Assembly: GCA_003550325.1 (NCBI GenBank)
Contig: QKWP01001749.1
Coordinates: 1 to 64,000, forward strand
Reading direction: 5' to 3'
From: Gigaspora rosea
Lineage: Eukaryota > Glomeromycota > Glomeromycetes > Diversisporales > Gigasporaceae
Length of the DNA: 64,000 bases
Shown piece after piece: positions 1 to 10,259 of the stretch. The position numbers and the translations under genes were made by a program. The notes under the pieces are model-generated. The model did no database searches. It had not been told where the DNA came from and was given only the letters and a program-made list of their open reading frames with translations. Numbering within the stretch: the stretch's first letter is position 1; each line of letters opens with the position of its first letter.

Positions 1-266
1 ACTATGTGGACCTTATATAGCTCCTCTACTAATTCAATTTTAGATATACAAATCTAGGTGAGTTTTAACCACTCTAGTAGGTTTAGGTTGCAGATAAATT
101 AGTCTGAGTCTCATACTTGTTTAATAATTTGTGCATGGAGTAATTTTGTAATAATATAAAATGTACCCAAAGCTGCCCCTGGAGGTACTTATACAAATTA
201 ATAAAGATTGAGACAAAACCTCACCTTAACACACAAAAAAAAAAAAATTTTGTGAAACCTTTAAGC

Positions 267-337
267 GTCCTGCACTATAGGACTTGAACCAGAAACTCTA
301 GTATGGATTAGGCACCTAGACCACTAGGCTACAGAAC
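267..337 (-). tRNA. tRNA-like sequence, probably degenerate (tRNA pseudogene or SINE head)
   Basis: Read on the minus strand, the ends GTTCTGT and GCAGGAC form a complete 7-bp acceptor stem with two G-T pairs. A D-arm follows (CCTA paired with TAGG), with an A-box-like TAGCCTAGTGG. A B-box-like GGTTCAAGTCC lies near the 3' end. The T stem beyond its two inner pairs and the anticodon stem do not pair well, so no anticodon can be assigned. It is either a decayed tRNA or the head of a tRNA-derived SINE whose tail I could not delimit. Confidence 0.4.
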
Positions 338-402
338 CTATTCCCATTTCAAAAATATTATTATGTAAACTTTGTTCCAAATTATTTTCTATAAAAGGTA
401 CA

Positions 403-651
403 TTAGTTATGATTTGGGGGTTTTTTTTTCCTCAATATCATATTATAATTTGCTATTTCTTTGTTGCTTTGCTTTAATTTTATAATCCTGGTCTTATTCT
501 TTTCTACAGCTTGTTTTAGCTTATCTTTAACTAAAGAGTTTTTAGTCTCAAGATCAATGATTTGTTGTCTTAATAAATCTATTTCGGACAATTCTTTAGG
601 CTTGTCACTTTGAGTTTGGATATTTACAATTAATTTGAATAGCTTCATCAA
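403..651 (-). CDS. Small coiled-coil ORF, unknown
   Basis: An 82-residue open frame starts with Met-Met and is rich in Lys, Glu, Leu and Ile, with a heptad-like pattern from about residue 18 to 70 (for example IIDLETKNSLVKDKL). I do not recognise a family. There is no signal peptide and no splice partner that I could join. It may be an exon of a larger gene or chance coding in AT-rich DNA. Confidence 0.25.
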   Translation of the reverse strand: MMKLFKLIVNIQTQSDKPKELSEIDLLRQQIIDLETKNSLVKDKLKQAVEKNKTRIIKLKQSNKEIANYNMILRKKKPPNHN

Positions 652-1256
652 AAATGCTTGGCAAAAGAATTTTATTGTACATGTTTTGAAAAATATTTTT
701 TTTTGTTAGTTATCGCTAGTGTTTCGATCCTAATTTTGACAGGCCATCCAGATTCTATCAAATTCGAATTGAATCTGCATCAGATTATGTATAAAGCTAA
801 CTTTGGGTACATCCTTAGGTCCATAATTTAAGTTCTTTGACCAATCCTAGTAAAAATCTCTGGTTTGAATTTGTCTGAATTGAAGGATCAATCCAGATTT
901 CAGATCGAAACACTGGTTATTGCCTTTAATTTCAAATAAAAATTATTTAACATTTTTATTTGTAATAAAGAACTCACCGATCACTCGATCATAGGCAAGT
1001 TTAATATTAATATACATCGATAATAATACAATAAATTAAACTCTACACATAAAGTAACACGATCATGTATGCAAAATATCGGTAACATCTTTAATAATAT
1101 TTAAAATAAAGTGAATAAAAACACTATTTCGGCTATTGACAATTAAAAGATGACCAAATTCTTAACATAAAACGCAATGAATATAATTTCTATAACATAT
1201 AGACTATCAATACTTCAAAATCCAACCAATTAATACCCACTAGCAAATCTCGTAGT
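652..1256. other. No gene seen
   Basis: AT-rich spacer. I see no supported reading frame, tRNA or bounded repeat here. Confidence 0.5.
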
Positions 1257-1760
1257 TCATCTTCTGTTAACTTCAAAATGATCTAAAAGTTTACTTAAAC
1301 TAAGACTTATTTCCGCCATTTTTTCATTCATTGCATTCATTTCCGTTTTCATTTCATTCATTTCTGTTTTCATTCCATTCATTAGCGTTTTTATTTCATT
1401 AATTTCAATTTTCATCTCTGATATTTCTGGGCTGACTAAATGAAATGTCTCCAATTCTGTACAATCCAATAAGCCATACTGGCATGGATCATTAACTTTG
1501 CCTCATATACCAGAATATTTCTTTTCCATATTTCTGACTACATTGAGTTTGAGACATAAATGTAAATGTCCGTGGCAATCTACTGCATTTTTATTTTTGG
1601 CCATTTCTAATTCCCAAGTCCCAAAGTTCATTGCAAGGGATAGCTACTGGAACAAAAATTACCCAGAAACTTTTTTCACAAAATCGTCTAATACCCACGC
1701 CCAAAAATCTTCTGATTTGACTAAGTCTTTATTTGTCTGATGTGTAATAGGAAAAACGAG
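1257..1760 (-). pseudogene. Degenerate gene fragment ending in a coiled coil
   Basis: The 3' part (1257-1469) codes for 70 residues with a seven-residue repeat of the type MKTEMNE, a clear coiled coil. Upstream on the same strand, protein-like stretches appear in different frames: one contains DFWAWVLDDFVKKVSG and another has a cysteine/histidine-rich DCHGHLHLC. They are separated by stops, so this looks like a decayed gene, or less likely one with several introns. It ends 13 bp from the MITE at 1777. Family unknown. Confidence 0.35.
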
Positions 1761-1776
1761 AAGCTCACGGATATGT

Positions 1777-2163
1777 GGGGTCTTTGCCTTGAAATGACCC
1801 TACGGTACTATAAATTTTTTCTGATATAAACAATAAATAAAGATTGTGTAACCCAAACAATCCAAACTTGATTTTCTGCTAATTTTAGATATAATTTTCA
1901 CAAAATTTTTTATTATTGGATAAAAATTGATCTGTATAACAATGCCCCATGCAAAATTGACGATATCCGCTATGGTAAATCTATTTTTAGATATTCAAAA
2001 AAATTTCTGTCAAATTTCCGAACTGGCATACCTCATTTTAACATTAAATTAGCCAGTTATAAAATTGCTCAAAATGAGCTTTGTGTTTCATAAATTAAGA
2101 TTTAGCAAAAATCTCAATTTTGGTTTAAGGACCTCGGAACCCTATTTTCAAGGCAAAGACCCA
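1777..2163. mobile_element. MITE, GGGGTCTTTGCC family (copy 1)
   Basis: The left end reads GGGGTCTTTGCCTTGAAA and the right end is its inverse, with one change at the last base. Both ends are flanked by ATGT (1773-1776 and 2164-2167), a 4-bp target duplication. The interior has no coding capacity. Copies at 33700 and 52517 share the terminal inverted repeat (TIR) and the 4-bp duplication length. Confidence 0.8.
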
Positions 2164-2188
2164 ATGTTCTACACCTTGAAAGTACGAT

Positions 2189-3992
2189 TCATTTATCTGA
2201 TCCTTTTAATACATAATCTTTCAATTCTTGCTCTGAATAGTCATCAAATAGTACAATCTGCTCCTGTTCTACATACCAATTACATGTACGACTAGCTTGA
2301 TTCTGCTGTGGTGCATTGACTTTACAATAAACTGTTAGGGTTTGAACATGTCGAGGACAATGAATGTGCACCAGAGATGGCACCGAAACCTTTTTTGGTG
2401 ATTTTGAAAGTTTCGGGTTTCGGATTATAGCTTTTAAAACCTTATCCGAAACTCGAAACCTCAACTGAAACCCGAAACCCCAACTGAAATCCCAAAACGC
2501 CAAAACATCAATAATTTATTTGTTTATTCTCTCCAAAGTTGGTGCCGAAACCCTTGTGCCCAATCCGAAAGTTTCAGGCCTCGGATTATAACTTCCGAAA
2601 CCTTATCCGAAACGCGAAACCTCACCCGACACCTGAAACCTCATTCGAAACCCGAAACATCATTTGAACACTAAAAACTACACAAACTTCCATATACATT
2701 TATTGCATTAATGTATTATATATCTCTTTCAAATGCACTAATGTATGCTACAGTGCAGGACACCAAAAGCCATATATTTTTTATAATAAAATTTTTAAAT
2801 TGATATAACTTCTTAAAAAATAAACCAATGCAAAAAATTTTTTATACAACTGATAGATATTTGGTTAAACTATAAATTTTATAAAAAATTATTATTTTTT
2901 ATTTAGTTTTGAAGGTGTAATATTAAAAATTTGGCGTCTAATATAAAAATAATAAAAACATATAAATTTTATTAGCCAATAAAATTAATTTTAGCTTAGT
3001 TACATGGAACTGAACTAATCAAAAGTCTAGATTTATGTTACACAATAGGCAAAAATTTGGCGCCTATATATGTAGGTGTTCCGCACTCTTTAATATACAT
3101 TAATCGCATTAATGTATGTCATATATCTCCTTAAAGAATACAATAAAATTTGAATATCCAATGCTTTTTGTGCCGAAATGCAAGTGTGCAGTCCTTTTTG
3201 TTTTTATGATTCACAAGTATAACATGAAAGGTGTAATTCCGGAGTTTATATTCTGACAATCAAGATTGCTTTTGCAAGCATCAGTTTTTTTAATTACTAC
3301 GTAAAAACTGGATACAAGATCAAATAATAATAAATAATTAGTAAGTCCATATCTACTAATGATAGAATTAAGAAGTTACCGCAGAATTAAATAAATTGAT
3401 GGTATCAAAAGTCATTAAATACTTAACTATTCATAATAACGGTATGATATAAAAAATAAAGTTGATCAGCTTTAAAAAAACCCGAACAAACCAAGGCAGT
3501 GAAAACAGCATAATTTAAAAAATGATCTATATAATGTTATAATTTATTCAAAAATAATTTAACATTTTGGGTTCATTAAAAATAAATCAACTTTATAATA
3601 AATTGTAAAGGCTTCAATATTATATTTTTGAGTTTCAGATTATAGGTTTGGGTTTTGGATTATAGTTTCGGGGTTTTGGGTTTTAGGGTTTCGATTTTTT
3701 TTAAAAAAATCTGAAACTAGTTTCGGATTAGAATGCTTCCGAAACTAGTTTCGGGTTCGATGCCATATTTGATGTGCACTGAAATAGAGTTTCAGTTACA
3801 TGTATTATTCTTTGCCTCAGTGTTTAATGTCCGTATAAGATACTCACATCTAACACAGTCTCCGCAGTAGGGCTTGGAAAGAACAGGTTCAAATATAACC
3901 TTCTCAGGACGCGACAGTCTATATGCTCCCCTTACACTATTGACATACTTTCGTGCTTTCTCTAACACTGTTTTGCTTGTGAATTTAAAGCA
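2189..3992 (-). pseudogene. Cys/His-rich gene fragment split by a hAT element
   Basis: Two coding pieces on the minus strand belong together. The upstream piece (3848-3992) ends with KPYCGDCVR at a donor GTGAGTAT. A 68-bp intron ends in TTTCAG at 3779. The exon then starts TGCACAT and is cut at once by the 1.4-kb hAT element. It resumes at 2371 with HIHCPRHVQ and runs to a stop at 2189. Without the element and intron, the frame is open for about 110 residues, with several Cys/His that could bind zinc (YCGDC, HIHC, YCKV, TCNWY). The true start is upstream and not resolved. Family unknown. The insertion sits at the splice acceptor, so the allele is probably non-functional. Confidence 0.5.
2372..3771. 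mobile_element. Non-autonomous hAT-type element with CGAAAC subterminal repeats
   Basis: The ends CAGAGATGGCACCGAAAC and (inverted) CAAATATGGCATCGAACC match at 14 of 18 positions and resemble the CAGNGATGG ends of hAT transposons. It is flanked by a perfect 8-bp duplication ATGTGCAC (2364-2371, 3772-3779). The word CCGAAAC, or its inverse GTTTCGG, recurs many times in both subterminal regions, which is typical of hAT transposase binding sites. The interior is AT-rich with no transposase. Confidence 0.85.
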
Positions 3993-4085
3993 TCATACCA
4001 GGCCACAGGATCTAAATACAAATATAATATCCAAAGCCCTTCTTCATTTGGAGCTATCATGATCCTTTATTTTTCCTGAACTTTT

Positions 4086-4174
4086 GAAACTTTTCTTCTA
4101 TTTGAAATTTTCTTCTATTTGAAACTTTTCTTCTATTTGAAACTTTTCTTCTATTTGAAACTTTTCTTCTATTT
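4086..4174. repeat. 18-bp tandem repeat, coding-like (Q-I-E-E-K-F)
   Basis: Five near-identical copies of GAAACTTTTCTTCTATTT lie in tandem, one of them 17 bp long. On the minus strand they read as the hexapeptide FQIEEK repeated. Three more copies lie at 4393-4445 in the exon described at 4224. The 17-bp copy breaks the frame. Confidence 0.85.
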
Positions 4175-4223
4175 GTAACTCTTCGTCTCCTAAATTCTCT
4201 AGCACTTTATAGAGTTAACACCT

Positions 4224-4445
4224 CTATCCAGATTTATATATCCGAATATATACTATGTCATGAAAAGCAGGATCATTTTTAATAAAGTCTAAACACTTCT
4301 CTCCTATAAAAGACAGATATTTTGCTGCCTTTTTATGTTCTTCTTGAAAGTTTTGTATCGCTTCAACGGTAACTTTTGGTTTAATATCCCATTTAATTTC
4401 TTCTATTTGAAACTCTTCTTCTATTTGAAACTTTTCTTCTATTTG
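4224..4445 (-). pseudogene. Terminal exon of an unknown gene (degenerate)
   Basis: The minus strand has an acceptor-like TATATTAG at 4446-4453, then 74 open codons to a TAG at 4224. They begin with three QIEE(K/E)F-type repeats and continue into a Lys/Glu-rich segment containing EEHKKAAKYLSFIGEKCLDF. No upstream exon could be joined. Downstream on the same strand the 18-bp repeat reappears (4086-4174), which suggests a partial duplication. Unknown family. Confidence 0.35.
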
Positions 4446-5308
4446 CTAATATAACGCGGCATAGTGTTTTTAAATCCGAATATAAAAAATATATCCGGAT
4501 TGAAGTATTAACTCTAGCACTTTAAAGGAATTATGTTCCGACTAGAGATGGGTATGGTTACGGTTATAGCCGTTTGTGACCGGCTATAGCCGTAGCCGAT
4601 TCTAGTGGGTTAGAGAGGCTTAGCTGACCGACTAAATTGTAGCCGATCGAAAAACTTTTTGCGTGCCTGTGTGTTTGAGTGGGTGGCTCAATTAGGAGCC
4701 AGAAGCGGCAATTCCCCTGAAATTAGCAATAAATTGCGCTGGTGTTGCTGAACAGTGATTTATGTGGAGAGGTGGGTGGGCGAATTTTGGCTGTTATTGT
4801 TGTTGCTTGTGAGTGGAGAGTAAGAGAGAGTCTGTGGCGAGTGTATTTATGTGATTTTTAGCGATGCTTGGTGTAATGCCACGTGATCAGTAGATGCCTT
4901 GCGCGGGTAACACAAACCAAAAAAGGAATTCTGATTTTGTAAATAAACTAAGTGCATGAGATAAAAATTTAGGGTTAGGGCCTTAACGTTAGAGGCTATA
5001 GGGTTAGAATGATACTTAATATAAGTAAAATTTCATTCCCGTCATTTTTAATTAGTGCACCAAGATCGATTAAAACATTAGTTTTTGCGTATTTTCACTT
5101 TTTTCTTCTTTTAAGTAACATCTTTTAAGTAACATCACCTGACTGGCTGGTGCTTCGGTTCCTGTGTAACCCATCTGATCAGCTCGCTTATTAGTGTCAG
5201 TTTTCCCGCATTTTACTTATTTGTGCGAGTAACACAAACCAAAAAAGGAAATCCGATTTTGTAAATAAACTAAGTGTGTGAGGTAAAAATTTAGGGTTAG
5301 GGTCTTAA

Positions 5309-6070
5309 GTGTTCAGACCCGTCATGAAAATCCCAACCCGGGTCACCCGTGGGTGGGTCACCCGGGTGACCCGGGTGAACACTAGGTAGTAGAAAAAATC
5401 CCACCACGGGTCACCAACGGCTGGTAACACGGGTCACTCACGAATGGTAACACAGGTCAACCGTGGGTGGTAACACGGGTCACCCGGGTGATAAAAAAAT
5501 TTTATAGTCTACTATAAAATTTTTTTTATCACCCGGGTGACCTGTGTTACCACTAGTGATGTGCCATTTATATAATGTCTGAATTTTTTTAGCGTACAGT
5601 ACGTATAGTTGTATAGTAAGTATAGTATGTGAAATATGTATAGTATGCATATAGTATATAAACTACCTATATACAAAATTTTGCAAGGAATAACCTTGCT
5701 TAGAAAATAAAAGACAGTTTCATAAGAGCAAATTTAAGATATAAATAGTTTTATGATTTGGTCTAGAATATTCTAAAAAATTTTTTGCGTACTGTACTAT
5801 ACGCGGAACATCACTAGTTACCACCCACAGGTGACCCGTGTGGGATTCTTTCTACTACACTACCCAGTGTTCACCTGTATGACCTGGGTGATCCAAGTTG
5901 GAATTTTCATGACAGGTTAGAACACTACTATATATATAGTTTATAACCAACTCATACGGGTCACCCATGTAGGTAACCCGTGGGTTGACCCACGGGTGGG
6001 CTATAATTCAACCCGGGTCACCCGCCCACCCGCGGGTGACCCGGGTGATACCTATCCGGGTCCAAACACT
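5309..6070. mobile_element. Non-autonomous element with GGGTGACCC words (second level)
   Basis: The ends GTGTTCAGACCCG and (inverted) GTGTTTGGACCCG are flanked by GGTCTTAA (5301-5308) and AGTCTTAA (6071-6078), an 8-bp duplication with one change. The uninterrupted copy at about 4980 shows the empty site. The interior is packed with CACCCGGGTGACC-type words in both orientations. A perfect-looking hairpin is centred near 5506. No coding capacity. Confidence 0.8.
5554..5816. mobile_element. hAT-type MITE (innermost level)
   Basis: The ends TAGTGATGTGCC and (inverted) TAGTGATGTTCC have a perfect 8-bp duplication GTTACCAC on both sides (5546-5553, 5817-5824). The interior is AT-rich with GTACAGTAC-type palindromic words near the ends. 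It lies inside the GGGTGACCC element. Confidence 0.9.
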
Positions 6071-6660
6071 AGTCTTAAAGTTAGAGGCTATAGGTTAGAG
6101 TGATGCTTAATATTAGTAAAATTTCATTCCCGTCATTTTTAATTAGTGCACCAAGATCGATTTAAATATTAGCTTTTCGTATTTTCACTTTTTTCTTCTT
6201 TTACGCGTGTTCAAATTCTTCGTCGGGCTGATCTATTTCCTCTCCGGGAGCTTGTATTACCAACGCAAATAAGTGATCTGTTTTCGAATAGATCGACACG
6301 GATCAGTCCGATATGCGGAAGATCCCGTAAAGACTATACAATCATCACATCACGTGAAATAATGCATACGTCATTTGTTTACTTGCGCTAACAAAATTGG
6401 TCTAAACTAATCTGTAATCTCAATTATCTCAAGAATGACTAAACCAATTTTGATGATCTAGTTGTCGTTAGAATCGGAAGAATTGGCTCTACAACTTTAA
6501 TTAAAGGATCAAAGAACCTTTACATAGTAAAATAATTGATCGACTATAGTCGGCTATTAACCGGTATGACTGACCACACTTAGCCGGCTATATGAAGGCT
6601 ATATGCCAATAGTCGATAATAACCGACCGAAACCGACCGTAACCGACCGAACCCATCCCT

Positions 6661-7134
6661 ATTCCCGCGTATGGTTCTTTTAGCATAACAAAATTCATTG
6701 CACAAATAAAATGTGGATCAAAAGTAATGAAAGATAAAATTCTGAAATATGTATTGATAAAAAATGAATGAATTCACATAGATCATTCACATAACTTAAA
6801 TATTACGAGAATTAATATAATTTTTATTCGATGGTTGACTCATGATAGAAAGATCGAAATAACTTTTTTTTTTTGCATATCGTTCACTTTATAAAATCAC
6901 CTACAATATAATGATATTTATAAAATAATAGCCTGAAAGCTGATAATTATTCTATAAGCGGTGTTGACATACGAGCTTTAGTTTACATGTGAAGCAGATG
7001 TAAGTTTGGTTCTATTATTAATACTATTAATAAAAAGAGACATTCGTGTTAGAAAAATTGATAAAAAAGAGGGTTGAATATCATGATAATTCTCTACTCG
7101 ATCCATTACTTTATTAATTACTGTCATCATCACT
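6661..7134. other. Spacer 3' of the AP-4 mu gene
   Basis: AT-rich DNA downstream of the AP-4 mu stop codon. It presumably holds its 3' UTR. No other gene seen. Confidence 0.5.
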
Positions 7135-10113
7135 TCAAAGACGAAATACATAACTTTCAGCAAGCGTCAGGTATCTAACCCATCGTTGTGGCGGTAGCGA
7201 ATCATTCTTTTCAAACACTTTAAGACGACGAATTTGAATGTTAGAGCACGTGTAGTTTTGTATATCGAATTCCAGACTAATAATATATTTTAAATAAAAT
7301 AATAATGATATTAACATTGTGCATACAAGTAAATGAAATAAATTCTCAAACTTACTTGATGGGTCCTATTTCCAGGTGGGCTGCTGGGGGAAACTGACTT
7401 GCACCAGTGACCTAATAGCAAGAATTGACAAATTCAATAATTGTTATTTTAATAAGAGGCTTTTCAGCATTGTTATTGAAAATTTGATAATGAAACGTAA
7501 CTACAGTCAACTCTCCATGAGCATCTATAATAATAATAATTAGTACTCTAAATACTTTCTTATTATCTGGCATGATTTGATGGATACATGGGTATTGGCA
7601 GAATAATAGCAAAAGCATGTGGCTGAAGACCTCGTGTGTTGCTATTATAATGTCGATGTCCATCATGCCTTATAATTAGTTTATCTGGCAGGTATGACGT
7701 ATCATTTACGGAAAGAATTTTATATTACTTCCACAAATTTTTATATTAAAATTAATAAGAATTTGTCACATGATTTTAATAAAAATTTGCGGAAATAATG
7801 TAAAAATTTTTCCGTCAGTGTATACATAGTACCTGCCGGATATTGCGCAAGTTAAAACTTGGCTAACTGCTATTTACACAGTAACTTTTGATATAACGGA
7901 CTCTTGATATAACAGAGACTAAGTAAATCTTGATACAATGGATCAAGGCTCAGATCACATCATAATAAATTATACTTGATATAATGGATTTACTTATAAA
8001 TTCGCAATATTGCGGATTTTAGTTAATTTCCCAAACAATTCGTTACCTCAAGAGTTACTGTGTAATAATGCACTTATAGAGTTAAAGGTCGAAATCGATT
8101 TAGTCGACTGGTTAGTCGACTAAATGTTTCCAATCCTCATTATGGGGAATGTACTTAAGGAAAGTTGATTGTATTTTTTAATTGCTTTATGGCACAGTTA
8201 CCATCAATGATAAAACCAAAAAAATTAACCCAACCTTGATTTTGAGTGATTGCTCGGTACCACCTTTTAACTTATTAATTGTCCAAAACACCTTTCTTAC
8301 ACGGCTATCATATCGAGCCGACTGATCAGCAAAACCATCCAGGTGCTCGTTTGACACACTAAAGTAAATGAACCATAAATATATAAATATGAAATAATTT
8401 CAATAAATTATGTGATTATTAATGAATCTTGTTACCCTACCTTTGAGTGATATGTGGTAAAGGCACAATTACTGTGCATTTTGTCGCGATCTTATCTTCG
8501 GGAAAATCTGTTCGAATTCGAATAATAACATCTATTTTATTTGGACTTTCTGGAACATCTAATATTTGCGGAAATAACCGAAATGGCAAATTATCTCCAG
8601 ATATTCGATATCTAAAGGTAATTTATATTTAGTGATTATATAATTATTCTTATATAATAAAATCACAAGTAAATATTTCAAAACTAACACCATAGCAGTT
8701 ATTTCCCCTTCTTGTGGAGATATAATCATTTGCCTGTGTCCTTCAAAATCTAAGTTACAATAATAAAATAAATGATTATATAGTATTAATAATTAAATAA
8801 TAGTATTAATAATTATCTGCTATATAGTATTAATAATTAAATAAATAGTATTAATAATAAAAAATACAATAAACTTACCTGAAGAATCCACGGATTCATG
8901 AAACTTGTAGTCGTTAAACATGATTCCAAACCGATCATCTTTCATTAATTAGAATATAAAAATGAGGGATTTATGATATAAATTTAAATGTATAAAAAAA
9001 ATTAACTTACCACTATTATACGTATCTCGACCATGGGCCATATTAGAACTGAGAGTTATACGAATTTCAGAGTTATCTTGTAAATAACTTTTGATTTGTA
9101 TTGATCCATTGATCTCTGAATGAATTGTCATTCCCTATTATATTATCAAAAAGTATTATATATCTTTAAAGAATAAAGTTAAAGTAAGAATAATGTTAAA
9201 TATTATAAAAGTCACACTCACATCGGAAGCGAAAAAGGCGACAATTCGTTCAATAATATCAATAAATACTTCATTTTGTTTGTATCTTCCTTCATCGTGT
9301 GAATGGACAGTTGGCTTACTGATTGGCTTGTTACTGGAAACACCTATATTTGTTCCATGAGACCTTAACTAAAATGTGAACAGAACAGTATTTTCATAAT
9401 TAATAATATAATAAATTTAATTAAGATACGAATAGACGAGGCGGATAGGAAAATTTGACAACATACTTTTGCTATAGAATCAATAATTATATTTTCTTTC
9501 TTGACAAGTACGGGTTCTTCATAAATAACCGATTTTAATTGATCGGTTGATGTTGTCTGAGGATAACCGTAATCCTGATAAGAAATAAAAAAAATAAAAA
9601 AAAAAATTAAGGAACAATCTTTTTGTCAATTTTGATATCATACATTAAAAACTTACAATTACTTCATCTAACAATTCATAAATCAAACTAGAATTCAATC
9701 GCACACATTCTTCACTTAATATTCCACAAAAATCTCTGATTAAACTAGCAATACGGTCGAGTAATTCAAAAGTCATAAAAGTAGACACATTAAATTTTGT
9801 AGTGCATACAAAATATAACCCTTGAATATTTGTGAACAAAATTTGAACACCATCAACATTAAAGATTGGTGGTGGGTCTTGGTCTGGACCGTGTTCTTTA
9901 TGCCAGGTTTTTAATTTGTCAAGAAATAGGTCGGAAGTATCTCGAGGAGTATCATGACGGTCTATTAAGGAAATATTAGAAAAAATATTAGCGTAGAAAA
10001 TATTAGGTAGAAAATATTAGAAAATATTAGTAAAAATTTGTATTTAACTTACAATCACGAAATATTAGCGTGTCACCTCGTTGAGGAGATAAGATAAAAA
10101 ATTGAGAAATCAT
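7135..10113 (-). CDS. AP4M1: AP-4 complex subunit mu
   Basis: Medium subunit of the AP-4 adaptor, which sorts cargo at the trans-Golgi network. Eleven exons join in frame: 10113-10053, 9961-9657, 9574-9467, 9368-9222, 9134-9011, 8938-8879, 8749-8689, 8611-8441, 8358-8235, 7411-7356, 7276-7135. The product is 452 aa, close to the family length. The N-terminal longin-like domain starts MISQFFILSPQRGDTLIFRD and contains LIYELLDEVIDYGYPQTTST. The mu homology domain (about 165-452) has ISGDNLPFRLFP and TCSNIQIRRLKVF and ends RWVRYLTLAESYVFRL. The N-terminus, the PFRLFP block and the C-terminus resemble AP-4 more than AP-1/2/3 mu. Exon 7 must use the donor GTTAGT (not the adjacent GTGTTA) to keep frame. 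Intron 9 is swollen to about 820 bp by three MITEs. It is divergent from the AP-1 sigma gene. Confidence 0.9.
7687..7837. mobile_element. MITE in AP-4 mu intron 9
   Basis: The arms starting GGCAGGTATGACG and (inverted) GGCAGGTACTATG stay alignable for about 60 bp, including TTTACGGAAA/CTGACGGAAA and CACAAATTTTTAT-like blocks. I could not fix a target duplication. No coding capacity. Confidence 0.65.
7877..8062. mobile_element. Tc1/mariner-type MITE in AP-4 mu intron 9
   Basis: The ends CACAGTAACTTTTGATATAACG and (inverted) CACAGTAACTCTTGAGGTAACG are flanked on both sides by TA (7875-7876, 8063-8064), as expected for Tc1/mariner insertion. The internal sequence repeats TTGATATAA-type words. 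Non-coding. Confidence 0.8.
8082..8139. mobile_element. 58-bp palindromic mini-MITE with TTTAGTCGACT core
   Basis: Almost all of it is one hairpin: TTTAGTCGACTGGTTAGTCGACTAAA with outer arms AAGGTCGAAA and (inverted) AGGATTGGAAA. Flanks TTATAGAG and TTATGGGG match at 6 of 8 bases, a plausible aged 8-bp duplication. The element at 53009 shares the TAGTCGACTAAA core and has a perfect 8-bp duplication, which supports the call. Confidence 0.6.
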
Positions 10114-10259
10114 CCTATTTAAAATTTTGAGTATGATGAAATTTAAACCTGTAAACAATAAAAATTTATGATTGGCCCGATTATTTTTGTTCGGATCTGC
10201 AAGCTGTAATATTTTTGACATAACGATAAGTCTTTCTTTCAACTAAAAATTTTAACGTT
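10114..10259. promoter_or_regulatory. Divergent promoter between AP-4 mu and AP-1 sigma
   Basis: Only 146 bp separate the two start codons, so both 5' UTRs and core promoters must sit here or overlap the first exons. I see no clear TATA box. The stretch is AT-rich with GCAAGCTG near 10200. A shared bidirectional promoter is inferred from spacing alone. Confidence 0.6.

Larger units (their letters stand above)
4900..6202. repeat. Direct duplication inside the outer hAT element, second copy interrupted
   Basis: Copy 1 spans about 4900-5113. Copy 2 is 5222-5308 plus 6079-6202 and matches it closely, including a TTTAGGGTTAGGG stretch and AATTAGTGCACCAAGATCGA. Copy 2 is split by the element at 5309-6070, so copy 1 serves as the empty site for that insertion. 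Confidence 0.75.
4544..6660. mobile_element. hAT-type element (outer level of a three-level nest)
   Basis: The left end reads AGAGATGGGTATGGTTACGG and the right end inverts to AGGGATGGGTTCGGTCGG. GACCG/CGGTT words recur next to both ends. Flanks GTTCCGAC and ATTCCCGC are only a decayed 8-bp duplication. No transposase is visible. The element holds an internal tandem duplication (4900-5113 and 5222-6202) and carries the elements at 5309 and 5554. Confidence 0.65.

Noticed and set aside
3874-4062. 62-codon ORF on the plus strand
   Set aside because: It is the opposite-strand shadow of the Cys/His-rich gene fragment, which has splice sites and a continuous reading on the minus strand.
4968-5303. 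TTTAGGGTTAGGG, telomere-like
   Set aside because: Only two repeat units, in each copy of an internal duplication inside a hAT element; not a telomere.
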